This document shows positions 9,709 to 23,579 of a stretch of 64,000 nt of DNA, one piece after another. The stretch's first letter is position 1. Each line of letters begins with the position of its first letter. Position numbers and translations under genes: made by a program. A model generated the notes under the pieces. It saw nothing but the letters and a program-made list of their open reading frames with translations. It had not been told where the DNA came from and searched no databases. Origin of the DNA: Linnemannia hyalina (taxonomy: Eukaryota > Mortierellomycota > Mortierellomycetes > Mortierellales > Mortierellaceae); contig JAHRHY010000015.1 of the NCBI GenBank assembly GCA_019671135.1, positions 1,426,001 to 1,490,000 on the forward strand, in the 5' to 3' direction.

Positions 9709-12700
9709 CTACTCGTGGGCTTGGACTTGGACTTGGACTTGGACTGAAACGGGCTCGTTGTTGCTTGTTGGTCTCATTGTTGAGGGCTCAAACACGTCCT
9801 GTCTCTCTGACAGATCCTCGCCCTGGTCAAACCTCTCCTTCTCCTGATATTGTTGTTGATGTTGAAGCGGTTTCCGCGATAGTTGCAAAGATCCATTAGG
9901 CTTGCGCGGCTCAAGTGGAGGAGAAGAGGTCATATCATCATCCATCACCACCTCTCGTTCAGGCTGGCTGCTACCGGAAGGGCGTCGTCGGTCACCGTTC
10001 TCCATTCCAGGCAACTCTCCCGGCTGCTGCTGCTGCCGTCCAACCCTGCGATGATCATCACGCGGGGGTGGGGACATAGAACCTGAAAGTTGAGGTCGGG
10101 AACTACCACTGCTGCTGGCATGGACCTGATGAGAATGGTGGTGTGGGTATTGCTGTCGTTGATGTTGCTGTTGGTGTTGGTGTTGCTGTTGCGGTGGCTG
10201 CTCAGACATAGGATAGCGGTGCTGTTTCGGCGAAAGCTCCTGTGGATAACGAGCAGTCTTATTGTTAGCATAAGAGCCCTAGAAAATTGAGCAAATCATC
10301 AATCCACATACAGCAAACACAGTTGTTAGCCATTTTCATGTAGGCAAACATAATGGAATCAAAGCAATGGAGAGTGTAGGGGTATTTATTGTTACTCTCT
10401 TACGTTGTCTACTTGCGAAAAGTCTTGAGACCGAGCGACGTCGTCAAGGCGTCCGTCATGGTGGTGACTGTGGTGACTATGGTGATGGTGTCCACGTTCA
10501 CGTTCACGATCGCGTTCGCGGTCACGGTCACGGTCGTGCTCTCGTTCCTGTGGCTCCTGAGGGTGACCATGCCGAGATCCATAGTTTGCATGATCCCGCT
10601 CCCGCTCCTGCTCACGACCATAGTTGTCACCTCCTTGCGGAGGTTCCCGTCCATAGTCGCGATTGCTGAATGAGCCGGAGTATTCCTGAGCAGGACCATG
10701 GCCGCCACCGCCACCGCCTCCACGACCGGATGGGACTTGTATCGTGCCATTGTCCCCCCGGAAAGCAGGCTTCCGAGGCTGATAGTTGCTGCTTTCTCGT
10801 GCACCGATCGTCAAGTGAGGTCCGGCGGCTGGGGGCATCGTCCTGGGGTTGTAGTTGTACTCGCGCTGACGAGGACCATCATGTCGTGAGGCAGCCTGGC
10901 CAGAGTTGGAAGGAGAACCGTGAGATCCACCCTTAGAAGGCCTGGAGCTCATGAACTGAGGAGGGATCTGGGTGCTATAGGCTTGATGGCCCTGACCGCT
11001 CTGGCTGAGTCGCTGGCCTTGACCTGAGTGCTTGGATGAGGAGCCAGAAGATCCGCCGCTAGCTGCTGCTGCTGCCAGGATGACCGAAGCCGCTGCAGAT
11101 GTAGGTACATTGCGCGAGGAGGCGTTATGGGACGATGGAGGTCCAGGAGGGCCGGATCCACCCCATGGTGCTTGGCGTCGAGATGCTGGAGGAGCTGAAG
11201 CGGGAGCAGCATGACCCCGCGAAGGTAATGCCGGCGCCTCTTTTGAGATGAGCATCTTGATTGTCGCGATGTGATCCTGCTTCTTACTGTCCGGGATTGT
11301 AGGATCCAGTGTGATCGCCCTGCAGCGCTCCTGCATAAACTGGATATTCTTGGACTCGTGACACTGGAACGGCAGGTGGTAAGGGATTTGGTTACAGACA
11401 ATGCAGTGACCAGGGGTGATGGTAGGGACAAAGGCCTTGCCAATGGACATCGACCGGAGATTGTCCTGGTATGCGGAGCTGCCGAGCCGTGCTGCTGCCG
11501 CTGTGAGGTTCTTGGCAGTCTTACCCTTGGGGAGCTCGAGGGGTGTGATCTGCTTGTCCAGCAAGAACCGGTCGAGAACAGCGAGCGCCATGTTCTTGTA
11601 ATTATCGGGGTGGTTGCTGGTGGCAATCTGTTGCCTCCGTTCCAACACGAGGGGTATATCTTGGCTCTCTGGGCACCGGTCTCGGTGGCTCCGGCTACAG
11701 ACAAGGCACGGTGGTGACTTGCGCCCTGGCTTCTTTTGAGCAGCATCCATAGCTGCTCCGCCTCGTCCAGGAATCATGCCTCCCGGTCCTGCATGCATCT
11801 GGTAAGGCGACGGTGGCTGCATGCGTGCCTTCTTGATCTTGCCAGTCGATCCTTCTACATTGGTGTGGTGCTCTCCGCCAGGTCTCGAGCCATCCTCCAG
11901 GCCCTCCATATCGGTCGGCTGCGAAGGTGACTGGTTCGCATCGTAGGCAAGCCCCTTGCTCTTCTTTGATCGCTTGCCGATATCCAACTCATTTATCACG
12001 TTCTCTGGATCACCTCCAGCATCAGAATCGCCCGATTCTACCTCCGATCCCGCCATCTCCTGATCGACATAGTCCTCCTCTTCTTCCTTCGGCACTTCCT
12101 TCCCTGCCTTGCGCTTCTTATTGGAGGGGCTATCGTTGTTACCGTTCTCCGCATAAGAAAGGACAGTCTTGCGACGAGCCCCTCTACCCAGGGTTTCCTC
12201 CTCTTGAGCATACGCCATCGCCAGACGGTCTCGCAACAGGGTGGACCAGAATCCTTGCTCTTCAGTCTCTGGCGGTGCATCGATGGGGATCTCCTCATCC
12301 ACAATGCCCTTGGTCTCGGTCCAGACCTTGGCAAATCCAAAACCGCCGACCTTGGACTCTCCGTTCTCGTCTACTTTGTTGCGCTCAATCTTGCTGCGGT
12401 CGAGAAGGGCATCTAGGGCGGCGTCATCGTACTTGACATCCTCGTTCGTCGTCGACTCCTCCTCGAAGAGAGCCTTGGCACCGAACTTGAGAATACTCTC
12501 GACATCAACGGGGTCCAGGTTCTCGTCTTCCATACGCTCGACAATCAAGTGATCCAGAATCATCTTCTTCTTGCCGATCTGCACAATGCGCTCCTCGGCA
12601 GAGTTCCTAGTCATGAATTTGAGAACCAGGACCTTGTTCTTCTGTCCTATACGATGGGCGCGAGAAAGGGCCTGCATATCTGCCTTTGGGTTGAAGTCGA

Positions 12701-15700
12701 CATCGTAGATGAGAATAGTGTCTGCGGTCGCCAGGTTGACGCCGACTCCTCCAGCTCTGGTCGACAACAAAAAGACAAACACGTCTGAATCGGGGGCGTT
12801 GAACTTGTCGATCCTGGCCTGACGATCGTTGCTGCTCGTGCTTCCGTCGAGGCGGACGAATTTGTATCGTTCGCCATTAAGGTAATCCTCCAGAATGTCG
12901 AGCAGGCGGGTCATGGTCGAGAAGATGAGGATGCGATGACCGTTCGCCTTCAGCTTGGGAAGCATGTTGTGGAGCAACTCGAGCTTGCCACCCGCCTCGA
13001 TCAGACTCTTGTGGACCAGCTCTGCAGTGTTCAGGTATCTGGGCTCGACACCCTCGATGAGATAGGGATGATTCAGACACTTGCGGAGCTCCATAAGGAT
13101 GTTGTGCAAAGAAGCCTTGCGGTTGGAAGCAGTTCCTCCACGGTTGGTGATCGACTGGAGTAACTTATGGTTACGCGCCAGGATGCCCTTGTAGATCTCC
13201 TTCTGCAGAGCAGACATGCCTACAGGGACAATCACCTCGCTCTATAAATTACAATGAAAAATGGGTTAGTTACTGACAGAGTGTCGAAAATCGCCATATA
13301 AATAATCAAAACAGTATGTCAATGGTCATTACCATAGGAGGCAAGTCCTTGAGCACCTCATCCTTTGTACGACGAAGGAAGAATGGCTTGAGCAACTACA
13401 ATAATAAGGAGGAAAATGGTGACGTAAGCAGAAAGATCATAACGAATCAAGGTACAACAACATCCAAAATGACTGATGATATGCTTACTCCGTGCAGCTC
13501 CTCGACGGCAGACTTGTCGAGGTTCTCGTACTTCTTTTCGAGCTCAGTCACGTCAGCGAACTGGACAGGGTCCAAAAAGTTCATCAAACTGAACAGTTCG
13601 CGAATGTTGTTCTGCAGAGGCGTTCCAGTCAACAGCACCCTGTTCTCGATCACCAGCTCGTTCAGTTTGACGAACAACATACTGTTCTCGTTCTTGAGAC
13701 GCTGACCCTCGTCGACGACCAGACACTCCCATGAGTTCTTCCTGAACAGGACACTGTCGGTAACGTTGACGATCATCTCGTATGTCGTCACCACGACGTG
13801 GCACTTGAGGTCGTGAGTGCCACGGTGGAAGAGTTCGTGGTCCCGAACAACTGACCGAGAACTCTGGGGACCATAGTAGGCCACAACACGAAGATCAGGC
13901 GACCACTTGGCAAACTCGCGGACCCAATTGGTCAAAGTCGAGTTGGGGACGACAATAAGACATGGGAAGGCCTTGAGTTGGTGGAACAGAGTGTTCACGA
14001 ACGCCACCATCTGGATAGTCTTACCCAGGCCCATCTCATCGGCCAGGATACTGTTGACACCCTTTGAGTGATTGTACCGCAACCAACTATCACAAACAAT
14101 GGCAACAAAAATAAAAGGAATAAGTGCATGTTCTGTGCATACGGAAATCCTCAGATGCAAATAAAGTACTGTGCTTACTTGAGACCATCCATTTGGTAGT
14201 CCTTGAGTGTGCCGCCACTGATGTAAGAAGGCTGCTCCTTTAACTCGGCAAATGGTGGCTGGTTTGCTGGCCGTGGCTGAACGCCAGACCGTCCCTTTTT
14301 GGCGCGAGAAGGGATCTGGATCTTTTGTGCTGCTACCCAATCCTTGAAGGCTGCCTTGAACGAGGCATAGTGGGGACTATCAGGCTCGTCTGGTTCATCC
14401 CAGGTGGCTATTAAGTTTTTAAAAACAAAAACGTAAAAAATCAGAATCTCAGGCTCTTAAAAACCACACGCCACCAAAAACATGAAAACAGGCTCAAACT
14501 TACATTGGTCATAATCCAGCGACTTCCACTTGACAAAGACACTCTGGATGTGGTCGAGCGCGTCCATGTCGTCCTCTGACCCGTCATATTCGGTATCAAA
14601 GATGACATCTAGGACCTTGTCGACCTGGAGCCACTCCGGTGGCACAATATCAGAAATTTCTGCAGGGCCTGGCGTCCGCTTCCAGAATGACTTGATCTTG
14701 GCGGGTGACACCACTTGGCTGACCCAGTAGGCGGGTACCCAGGTCAGCTTCCTGTAAGACATATTCTTCCACTTGATAAGGAGCTCGCGCGTGGTGTTGG
14801 GTGCTTGAGTGAAGGTGCTGCCATCCTTGGTGGTCGACTCTGATAAGCTCGGTGTGGAGGGATTAGGGGTATCGACTGACTGCATTTCCACATCAGCATC
14901 CTGAGTCTCGTTGGTGGCGGTAGAAATCGAAGCAGAAATGATGGGGACATCACGGAACGCAAGAATCAGATCCAGCTCCATATCCCACTCCAGACATTGA
15001 TGGCACTTCCAGTCCTTCCTGTACTGCCGTATGATCTCGGCCTGACTGATTCCTGGATCCATGGTTGACAGCCGCTTGAGACATTTGTCGTGAGCGGTAT
15101 ACGTGCAGCGGAAACACCTGAACAATATCGTGGGAGGCTCGACTGTCGGTTCGGCAGAATCCTCTGACTTTGTCGAAGGTGAATCCTCTGTTGCTTCTGA
15201 AGGCTTGCCAGAGTCTTCCGTCGATGGACTGTCAGATGTTGTCTCAGCTGTAGACACAGTGGCTGCAGCGGCACCGCCCGCTGTTGCTTCACCATCCGCC
15301 CCGTTCACTGTTGCTGTCACTCCAGCATCCGTTAGTGGCGTCGTATCCATGGCTGTGGTCTCTGTAGGCTTTGCGGTAGGTGTTGGTGGAGGCGTCCGAC
15401 CGACCCATTCATGACACTCGAGACATTCTGCTCCCTTGGTCTTAATGCAGGCCTCGCACCGAAATCCAGTCCCGATCAGGCTGTCAGTGTAGGTCTTTCG
15501 GAGACAAGCACGATGGTATCCAGCTGAACAACACTCGCAGAGCAAAAGTGATCCCAGGGGTTCGTCATCCTCCTCGTCGTCGCTCTTCTTTTTGGACTTG
15601 CGCTTGGAGACCTCGCCTCGTTGACCGCAGCGTGTGCAAAATGGATGATGTGCCTGGACATAGCTTGACTCAGTAGATGTGGCAGCAATAGTCCTTTTGG

Positions 15701-17399
15701 ACTTGGGTACTGTTGCCCATGACGTCGCCGGCGCCGCTTTACGCTCGGGTTTAGGCTTTTGGGGTGCTGACTCGTCGGAAGAGCCTTCCGATGATTCGAT
15801 TGGCCGTTGGGTCCTGGCCACGGATTGTGCAGCTCGTCGTGGATAACCGCGTGCCGAGATTGTTGAGGCAGGGGGTGTATCTTGGTCCTGATCCCGAACA
15901 TCGTCCCCGCTAGATGTTGCCTTTTTGGATTTGGTCGCCTTCTTGCCTCCTCGAGATCCAGAGTATTCACCACCATCATCCGAGTCGTCGCCGCCCTCAA
16001 AGTACTGGACATTGGCCTTGGCTTTCGTCCTAGAAGGCCGCGAGGCGAGGGAGGACCGTCGCTTGGAAGAATCGCCATCGCTCTTGGACTTTTTTACCTG
16101 CGCTGGTGGAGGCGAAGGAGTGTTGGATTTGACTTCTGATTTTGAAAATTGGCTGTGTTCGTATTCCTGAACAAGATCATCCCACTGGCCTAGGGCTTCC
16201 ACAGACTCCTATTCCACCCAAAAGCATTTTTGCAAAAGAGAACGTGTTAGCGTGTTCCAAATAATCGTCTTGGGTTAACAACATACCCACATGTGCCACA
16301 TGTGCCACATTCGCTCTCGCTGCAATGGAGCCCCAAGCGCCGCAACAAGATAAATCTGCCAAGCCACCAGCCAGCCCCTGATTCTGATTTTGGGCCTTTG
16401 CGCAGATCTCGGTCCACTGAGCCCAGTGATGACGAAGGCAAAGAGGCGCCCATCCCTTCCTCCGATCGACTCCGGAGTAGTTTTCTATCCTGCATCTTGT
16501 ATCGCCGTCGTTTTCCTCTTTGCCAGTGCGAACACTCTTCAAACTGCTGCCCAATCCCAACACCCCAGCTCTCATAGATGTCATTTTTTTTCTTTATCCC
16601 TTGAATCTTGAGCGCTTCCCCCTGGATCCTTTTTTTCTTCTAGATTTTGCTAATAATATACAGAGCTGGACACCCTTCATTAATGCAAGAGACACCCCTT
16701 CATTCCACTCCTTGTAGTTGCCTTTGGTCCTTCATATTTAACTCTCTGCTTCCCACTCCTTTTTTTGTCCCTGTTCAGTTGACCCCATCCCTTTCTCCTA
16801 TTTCCGCTCAATCTCTTGGCTGCATCACTTTTCATGTTCATCGTTGTGAGCACAAGGAAGTATCCTCCCCTGACACCTGAGCTCCAAGAGAAGGAGACCG
16901 TCGTCTACAGCATTCCAAGCGAACAAGTCGATAGGTGGAGAAGTCCAAAAGTCGAAAAAAAGACGAATGTGGTCCTGTTTGGTGTATCCTGGAGCCGGTA
17001 GAAATCAGTGAGGCTGTCACCAGACTGCCATTATTCTCTAAAGCTCTTGCTGATAAATATGTCCGCAGTGACCAGTCCTCGCTTCCTCACCAATCGTGAT
17101 TGTGCGTGACGATTGATGCCCCAGGGTAACGAGCCTCCTCTGCCAAACCACACGCCTTGAAACACTGTGCACGAGTTCGATTTAAAGGAATGGGCGGGGA
17201 AGTGTGGCCTTACCTCTGTGGTATCGCCGTTTTCCCATACAACTGTGTATTTAACAGCTCCGCCGTCGTCGATGGTTTGATCCACAATCCTGAGAACGTC
17301 GCCCTTCGATGAGGGAGTGCCTACAGTAGAGACCCTAATGTTGTCTTGTTCGGCATCCTTCATCGGCACATCGCGTTGGTCCTGAGAGTCAACTTCCAT
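9709..17399 (-). CDS. Mi-2/CHD-like chromatin remodelling ATPase (PHD, chromodomains, SNF2)
   Basis: Seven exons: 17399..17214, 16208..14504, 14407..14179, 14086..13489, 13395..13333, 13241..10404 and 10278..9709, giving 2062 residues. Domains: a chromo-like segment split by intron 1 (YTVVWENGDTTE joined to ESVEALGQWDDL), a PHD finger at about 250-315, a second Cys-rich segment to about 465, a chromodomain at about 535-645 restored by splicing (DYDQ joined to ATWDEPDEPD), SNF2 ATPase with DEMGLGKT near 722 and DEGQRLKN near 832, and helicase C with SRAHRIGQ near 1121. Two Cys/His-rich motifs lie near 1438 (CLVCSRSHRDRC) and 1540 (CIVCNQ), then a Gln/His-rich tail. Domain order fits Mi-2/CHD3 or fission-yeast Mit1-type nucleosome remodellers acting in nuclear silencing complexes. 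Intron 1 is about 1 kb, far longer than the others, so the first exon is the least certain part. Confidence 0.9.
9719..9746 (-). repeat. TTGGAC hexamer repeat coding for Val-Gln
   Basis: Four copies of a six-base unit at the very 3' end of the CHD gene encode alternating Val-Gln just before the stop codon. Confidence 0.7.
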
Positions 17400-20300
17400 C
17401 GTAGATGTAGATCTAGGTGAAGATGGTGGCGTAGTCTAAGTGGTGTATTTTTGGTTCTAGGCGTGTTGGTAGAGATGTTGGTAGAGATGTGATGTGATCG
17501 AAGCGTGAGATAGGAGTACGATCAGGGTTCTGTTGAACAAGAGAAAGAGGAAGGGAGAGATGGCGGCAAGAGAAGCAGAGAGAGAAGATCCCAGAAGGGT
17601 TTTTGATTAGTACATTGGTGTGAAGAAGGATAATTGATATGACGTGTGTTGGGTGCGACTGTTATGAAGAGTGTGGTGCGTGCGGGAAGGGGAGTACGAG
17701 TGGAAGAAAAAAAAAAAGACAACGACGCGAGAAGGGAGTGAGAGAGAGAGTATGTGTGTGAATGTGAGGAGGGACAGTACAGGAGACAGACACGAAGAGG
17801 GGAGAGAGACAAGAAGAGCAAAAGGCAGTATGTTGTGTTCGCCCCTTCTTTTTGACTAACGCACGGTGCAATGCAAAGCGTGTAATAATATAACGAAGAC
17901 AGCGAAGCACGCCCGTTTCTTTTTTTCTTTTGGGTTTGTGGTGTGTATGTCGCAGATAATATGAGACAATTATGATAACGGGTAGAAGAGTAAAGGGCGG
18001 TTGAAAGAAGAAGAGGTAAGTGAGAAATGGATGAAAAATAAAAAGACGGGGCGGGTTTGGCTGATGAATGCATGCCTCGACTGACAGCGTGTGTGTCGTC
18101 GTCGTGTCGTCGTGTCCAAGGGGCGGCAGTGTCTGCACATGATACACCTCGAAGATGCAGCCGAGAGGCTCTCAGACATCATTTTGACGGCCGGATGAAA
18201 GACTAATATTTCCCAGATGTTGATTTCGACACTACCTGGCCTGTCAACGGCTCTCATTCTCTCGTCTCACAACAGGGTCAGGGAAGAAGGGGAGAGAGAG
18301 CTGATTCGAAGCATCGCGCAGACCCCGGCACACACACACAGAGCACGATCCCGCCCTTGAAATCATCGAATTGATTATGAATGGCTAGAATGGCTACCGC
18401 TAGCAGTGCCAATCCATGCCATGTACTGCACTAAACCCCCTTGACCCGTCTTACTCTTGGTTTGCTTCAGAAACGCCCATTGCCAGGGACACCAGAGAAA
18501 CGCAATAAAGGGGGTGATGATGTGATGAAGAAAAAGAAAAAATAAATCCAACTGGGGGCCAAACCAACCCCCTTCTCGTTCATATCGTGAACAAAAGTGC
18601 GCCAGTGGATATTGCATTTGTAGCACCAAGACATAGCTGCAACTGCTGGTGGCGGGTGAGTGGCCGACATACTCAGGCACAATAGAAAGAGAAGAATCAA
18701 TTGGTGGCAAAATAAGACGGATATGTATGTCTCTGACGGTATGGAAGGTGTCAAGATAGGATGCATGTGTCAGACACGCAGCACATATTGAGGGGCCAAT
18801 TGACATGAAGGAAAAATGGGTCATGGGGGGAAGAGGGGGGGAGAGGAAACAAGGAAGAAGTGAGGAGTGACGGAAGGGACAAAGTCAAAGGGAGAGGGAT
18901 CCAGGGGACGCAGCATCAGCATCCACAAGCAAATACAGTTTGATAAGCAAAGCGGGAAACATAAAAATGCGATGCTTGAAGTGCATATTGTTGTGGATGC
19001 GAATGTGATCTTTTCTCGATTGAGCAAAAGGACACCATGCCGTCGCTGGATCAGAACAAAACTCAAGACTCCATCTCCTGTGAACTAGCATTTGTGCATT
19101 TGGGGGGGGGGGGGGTTGTATCAATGCATGGTGGAGTGGAAGTATTGGCGGTAAAACATGAAGTGAAAGAGACGAAATGTAGTTATATGAGGAAGACATA
19201 AAAGAAATAGAAAGGATAGGTAAAACCAAATATGAACTCTGTGTGTGTTCAATGGTATTGCATTGATTGATGTTGATTGAGCGAAAAGGACATAAAAGAG
19301 AGAACAGTGGCTGTGCGTGAGATTGGACCATAGATTGGAAAGGATGAACAAAAACAAAGTATTGTAGTTGTTGTTTTTGTAATGCATAAAAGAAGTGAAC
19401 GTAGAAAAGCGAGTTATTCGCCACGGAGGGGGTGGGCACAAGGTAAGGAGATGGGGGAAAGGGAAAGACAGGGAGATGGGGTGATATGGAAAAAGAGCTT
19501 ATTCCCTGACTGGGGACTACAACATTGATTATTTACTATGCCTGAATGACAAGATAGATAGGAGTAGCAAATACTTCGCAAATGGCAAAACTCCTTTTTT
19601 TGGGTGCAATTGTTTGTTGTGGGTCTCTTACCTGCGGTGCTTGAGGTAGCCTTGTTATTTCGTCCCAGGCGGCCAGGTTATCACAAAGCGCAACGCGAGC
19701 GAAAAGTAAGTCGGTCTGCGTGTTTGTAAGGCAATCAAGTGCAGGTGTGGGTGTCTTAATCGCTGATGGACGATTGTAAAGCGTGAAAGACGGGTATGGC
19801 TGCTTGTTGAATTGCTGTGTCTGTGGTATGATGTGCTCAAATCACCCTTTAGGCGAGATGAGTCGAGTCGTAGTCTTCGTTGTGGTAGGAGTAAGACGTT
19901 GTGTCGAGTAAGGTGGAATAGCCGGCGGCTGAGCGAATGCGTGTGTATTAGTGGAGGTGGAAGGAGGAAGTGGCGGCGAGATGTAGTTGCGGGTTAATAG
20001 AAGGGAAGGAGAAGGCGTGATGCAACCGAGTTAGAGGGAAAGGGAAGGTCGGTAGATGGGTATGTGTGCGATGGAAGAAAGGAAAAGGGGAGAAAAGGGA
20101 ACAGAAAAGGAGAGAAGAGAGGAGGAGCGGGATACGGAAGCCAAGAAGAAGAGAATGAAAAAAAAAAAAAAAGGCGGACGGAGACGACACCCGCTTCTCT
20201 CTCTGTCATAACCCCTCTGACGCTCTCCCTCCCTCCCTTTTTCCCAAATCTTCTGCCCAGGCCAGGCGCAGGTCATGAGCAGCATCTTCTGGCTGACGGG

Positions 20301-20851
20301 ATCCCAAACACTAAAATCTCTTTTCCCTCGAAATTGCGTATTTCAATTCCGGCTCTCACACAACTCAATGTGACCTCCCAAACCCACACAAAAACCTGCC
20401 TCGCCGGTTTCTTTTTTGCTCGTGAGTGCCAACCGCTCCCCATGCGCCATTACCATTCCGGCTCCATTTTATTTATTCCTTCTATGCAATGGATTTAAAG
20501 TATGGAAGGGATGATCCTTCTTCAAGCACAGTCGTCACATCGTATTTTTTTCGGCGCAAGGGCCATCTCCAAGGAACATTGGCGGTTGCCACCTAGACGA
20601 TCCCTGTTACATTGACAACATGAAAAGCATCGATACCGACCGACTTCGATCTTTCAAGAGCTCTGTTCGCTACAAAGGAAGCGAAAAACAGGAAGCAGCT
20701 TCACCTCGATAACGAAATCGTCGACGGGCTCCGCGGGGCAGAACGGGGGCCCCACACATTCCTTGGTCGGCTCATATCACGTTTTCCTTTGATTCGTCAC
20801 GTGTTTTGTGCAAGATGAGATGATTTTATTTGTGGGAATGGAAAAAAAGAC
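17400..20851. other. 3.45 kb region without a supportable gene
   Basis: This lies between the CHD start and the VTC4-like stop. The first 0.9 kb is purine-rich on the plus strand, consistent with the CT-rich promoter or leader of the minus-strand CHD gene. A G13 run sits near 19101-19114. Open frames at 17522-18147 and 18885-19441 are biased toward Ser, Leu, Phe and His, lack domains and have no splice continuity. I see no rRNA, tRNA or transposase signature. Confidence 0.5.
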
Positions 20852-23579
20852 TCATGGCTTCGACTTGACGTTGGACTTCAAGTAAAAGTTGAGGGAGATG
20901 GCTGTCAGCAAGCAGACACACATTAACGTAGGCATGACAGGTTCATCTATTATTACAAAGATATAAGATAATAAATAAGTGAGTGTTCATTGTACAATAC
21001 CAATCATAAACAGGAAATACAGAAGATAAAGGAGGAAGCTTACCGTAGGGACCGGGATCCCTGTTACGCAACATGGTGAGACGTCTCTCGTAGAGCCAGA
21101 TAGAGTAGACAAGTGTCAAGAGAGCCGTGACGGCCAAAAGGATACCGGCAAAGCGTCCAATGTTGTCTCCAGCGTTGAAGAGACCGACACCGAGAGTGCC
21201 CAAAAGAACAGCAAAGTTCATCCACTTAAGGAACGTACGCTCGTTAGCAAAGAAGACTTTGGCCTCGACCTTCAACACACCAGCAACCTTCTTGGGTTTG
21301 GGTGGGATAATCCTGATCTGAGGGATTGCGTCATCGGCCTGGGTGGGTCCCAATAATGGGCTGGACTCACGCGAATCCTTGCCTTTGGACATTTTAAACA
21401 CACCGCCCAAACCCTTGAATCCGAAACCCTTCTTGATACTGCTCGCCCGGAACGATCCTGGACGGGAGCTGGTTCCATAAGGTCCACCATAGTTGTTATC
21501 AACAACGACATCCATAGAGCGATTCTTGCCCTTGGACAGAGCAGGTCCGTGCTCGGACTCGGCTCTTGAGACGACCGATGAACGGCGACTGTTGATACTA
21601 TCGATCTCGGCAGTCGAGTGAGCTCTGCTGATCGTGGGGGTGTCGGACGACAGTTGACCACGCATGGAATCGGGAGTACGACCAGAGTCCTTCTCGAGCT
21701 GTGCCAGCCAGAAGGGAAGAAGGGCGACGTGACTCTCCAGCAAGACAGCAACACCGTGGACGTACTTTGAGAAGGATTCGGCCGACTCGACCAAATGGCT
21801 GTTCATCAATTCTTCAACCCAGGCAGGGGTGGCCTTGTTGGGAGGCAACTCTAGCTTGACCTCGAGAATGGCATAGTTGAATCGGGTCATATCGTGCTCG
21901 TGTGCAGTCTTGGTTCCGACGGGGTATTCGACATCCATGCGACGCCAGTGGTTTCCGGAACGAGTCACGCCATCCAAGTTGTCCTCGCGGATCATGCACA
22001 GATCGGCATCGAGCGAGAGACGGACGCGGTTGTCGCCGGGGATCTGGAAAGCGGTTCTGTTGTAAACGGTTCTCAAAACGGGGCGAAGCTTCATGTCGAC
22101 AATGCTCTTTTGGACATCCTTCACCAGCTCCTGGAATTGCTCAATCTCGGCTGGTGACTTGACTCCCTGCTCCTTCAGCTTGGCGACCTGACGATCCAAG
22201 GTGTAAGTGCCCTTCAAGAAGGCGTCGACGTACTTTTCCTTGATAGAGAAGCGATCGTGGTACTCTCCCAGCTTGTTGATCTCGTGGTGAATCTTGCGCT
22301 CAATAATGATCTCGTTGTTGGAGGGGTTGCCGTACCAGCGAAGTCGGATGGCCTGCGCTCCTTCCTTCCGCTCCAGCTTGGTGTTGTAGAGGTCGAATGA
22401 AGAGTTGTCAAGGTAGACGGAGGAGAGCGAGGGATCGAGAGACTCTGAGTTGTTGGGTCCAGGTCCGCGAGGGGTGTACAGAATGACGGGTAAGTGCTTG
22501 AGGACGGTGGTTTTGACCTCCATGACGTTGTCGGGGTGGACCCAGAACTTGAACGACCTGCGGTCGAGGCCCTGCTGGTTGATCATTCCTGTGAGAGTCG
22601 AGGGGGTGATGGGGGTGCCAAAGGCCAGGGACTCTGCTCCGATGGTGTGGTAGAGCTTGGAGAGGCGGACGACGAGCGAATCAAAGTTGACATTGTAGAA
22701 CGCGCGCGACTTGAGCTGGACCATGAACACTGGCCTCAACTTGTAAGGGACATTTTTCTACCAGCACATGAATGGAAAAAGGACGTAATGTCAGTTTTGA
22801 TATGCTCCTTGTTTTAGTTTTCTTTCCTTGTCTAGCCTTTTCCTTCTTCATTTCCTTTTACTTTTTTTATCTTTCTTCCTTTCCTCGCTTGCCTTTTCAT
22901 ATCCATGTTAAACCGTTTCAAAAGAGCTTCGTTACTGCTTCTCCTCTCTCCCCAATATCTCAAGACTCAAGGATCCATTCCCAAACAAAAAAAACGGCAC
23001 ACCATTAGACTACTTACGTCGTGCTTTTTGACGATCTTGAGGAATCCGGCATAGTTAGTTCTGCAGTACTTCGACAGCTGGTTGACCTCATCCGTGATCT
23101 CAGTGATGGCAGCTGTCAAGGAATCGAGAGCCTTTTGGTTATAGGCCTCCTGGAAGGTCGCCACCCTCAGCTCTGCCTTGGTGGTGCGCTCCTGCAACTC
23201 TTCAAACTTGGAGTTCACAAACGCATAGATCTAATATACACAATCCAGTTGGAGAGGGCGAGAGGTGCAGATAAGGAAAAATATGATTAGCTCACTGGTT
23301 TGCAATACCCACGGTGTCAGACACAAGAGACGAGAAAGAGCACAACCTTGGAAAGATATATGTGGACCAACACTTGCGAAAAGAAATGCTCTCTTTGTTT
23401 TTTTTTACCTTTGTGAGATCACTGTCGAGGGTCTGACCAAAGATTCCCTCGTCACGCTCAGTCCAGCCATTGTGTCCGTTGAGGCCTTGTTCGAGCTGCC
23501 TCTTGAGGGCGTTGTACTGGACATAGTTGTCCTTCCATGGTTCGTAGGTGGAATCTTCGAGGTTGTCACCAAACTTCAT
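20852..23579 (-). CDS. VTC4: VTC4-like vacuolar transporter chaperone, SPX polyphosphate polymerase
   Basis: Four exons: 23579..23409, 23230..23018, 22757..21044 and 20946..20852, giving 730 residues (yeast Vtc4 is 721). The protein starts MKFG, the invariant SPX start. The SPX domain runs to about 150 and includes the basic KIVKKHDK motif that binds inositol pyrophosphates. The central triphosphate-tunnel polymerase domain (about 190-490) has FWVHPDNVMEVKTTVLKHLP, the IRLRWYG arginine pair and AILEVKLE, all typical of the catalytic subunit. After a Ser-rich linker come three C-terminal membrane segments (about 625-725). The third lies in the last short exon, which reads DEPVMPTLMCVCLL after the join. 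By homology the VTC complex makes polyphosphate from ATP at the vacuole membrane, translocates it inward and is gated by phosphate status through SPX. The tunnel residues mark this as the Vtc4 type rather than Vtc2/3. Confidence 0.94.

Noticed and set aside
17522..18257. Long minus-strand frames upstream of the CHD gene
   Set aside because: Compositionally biased (Ser, Leu, His, Thr), no domain, and located in the CT-rich leader region.
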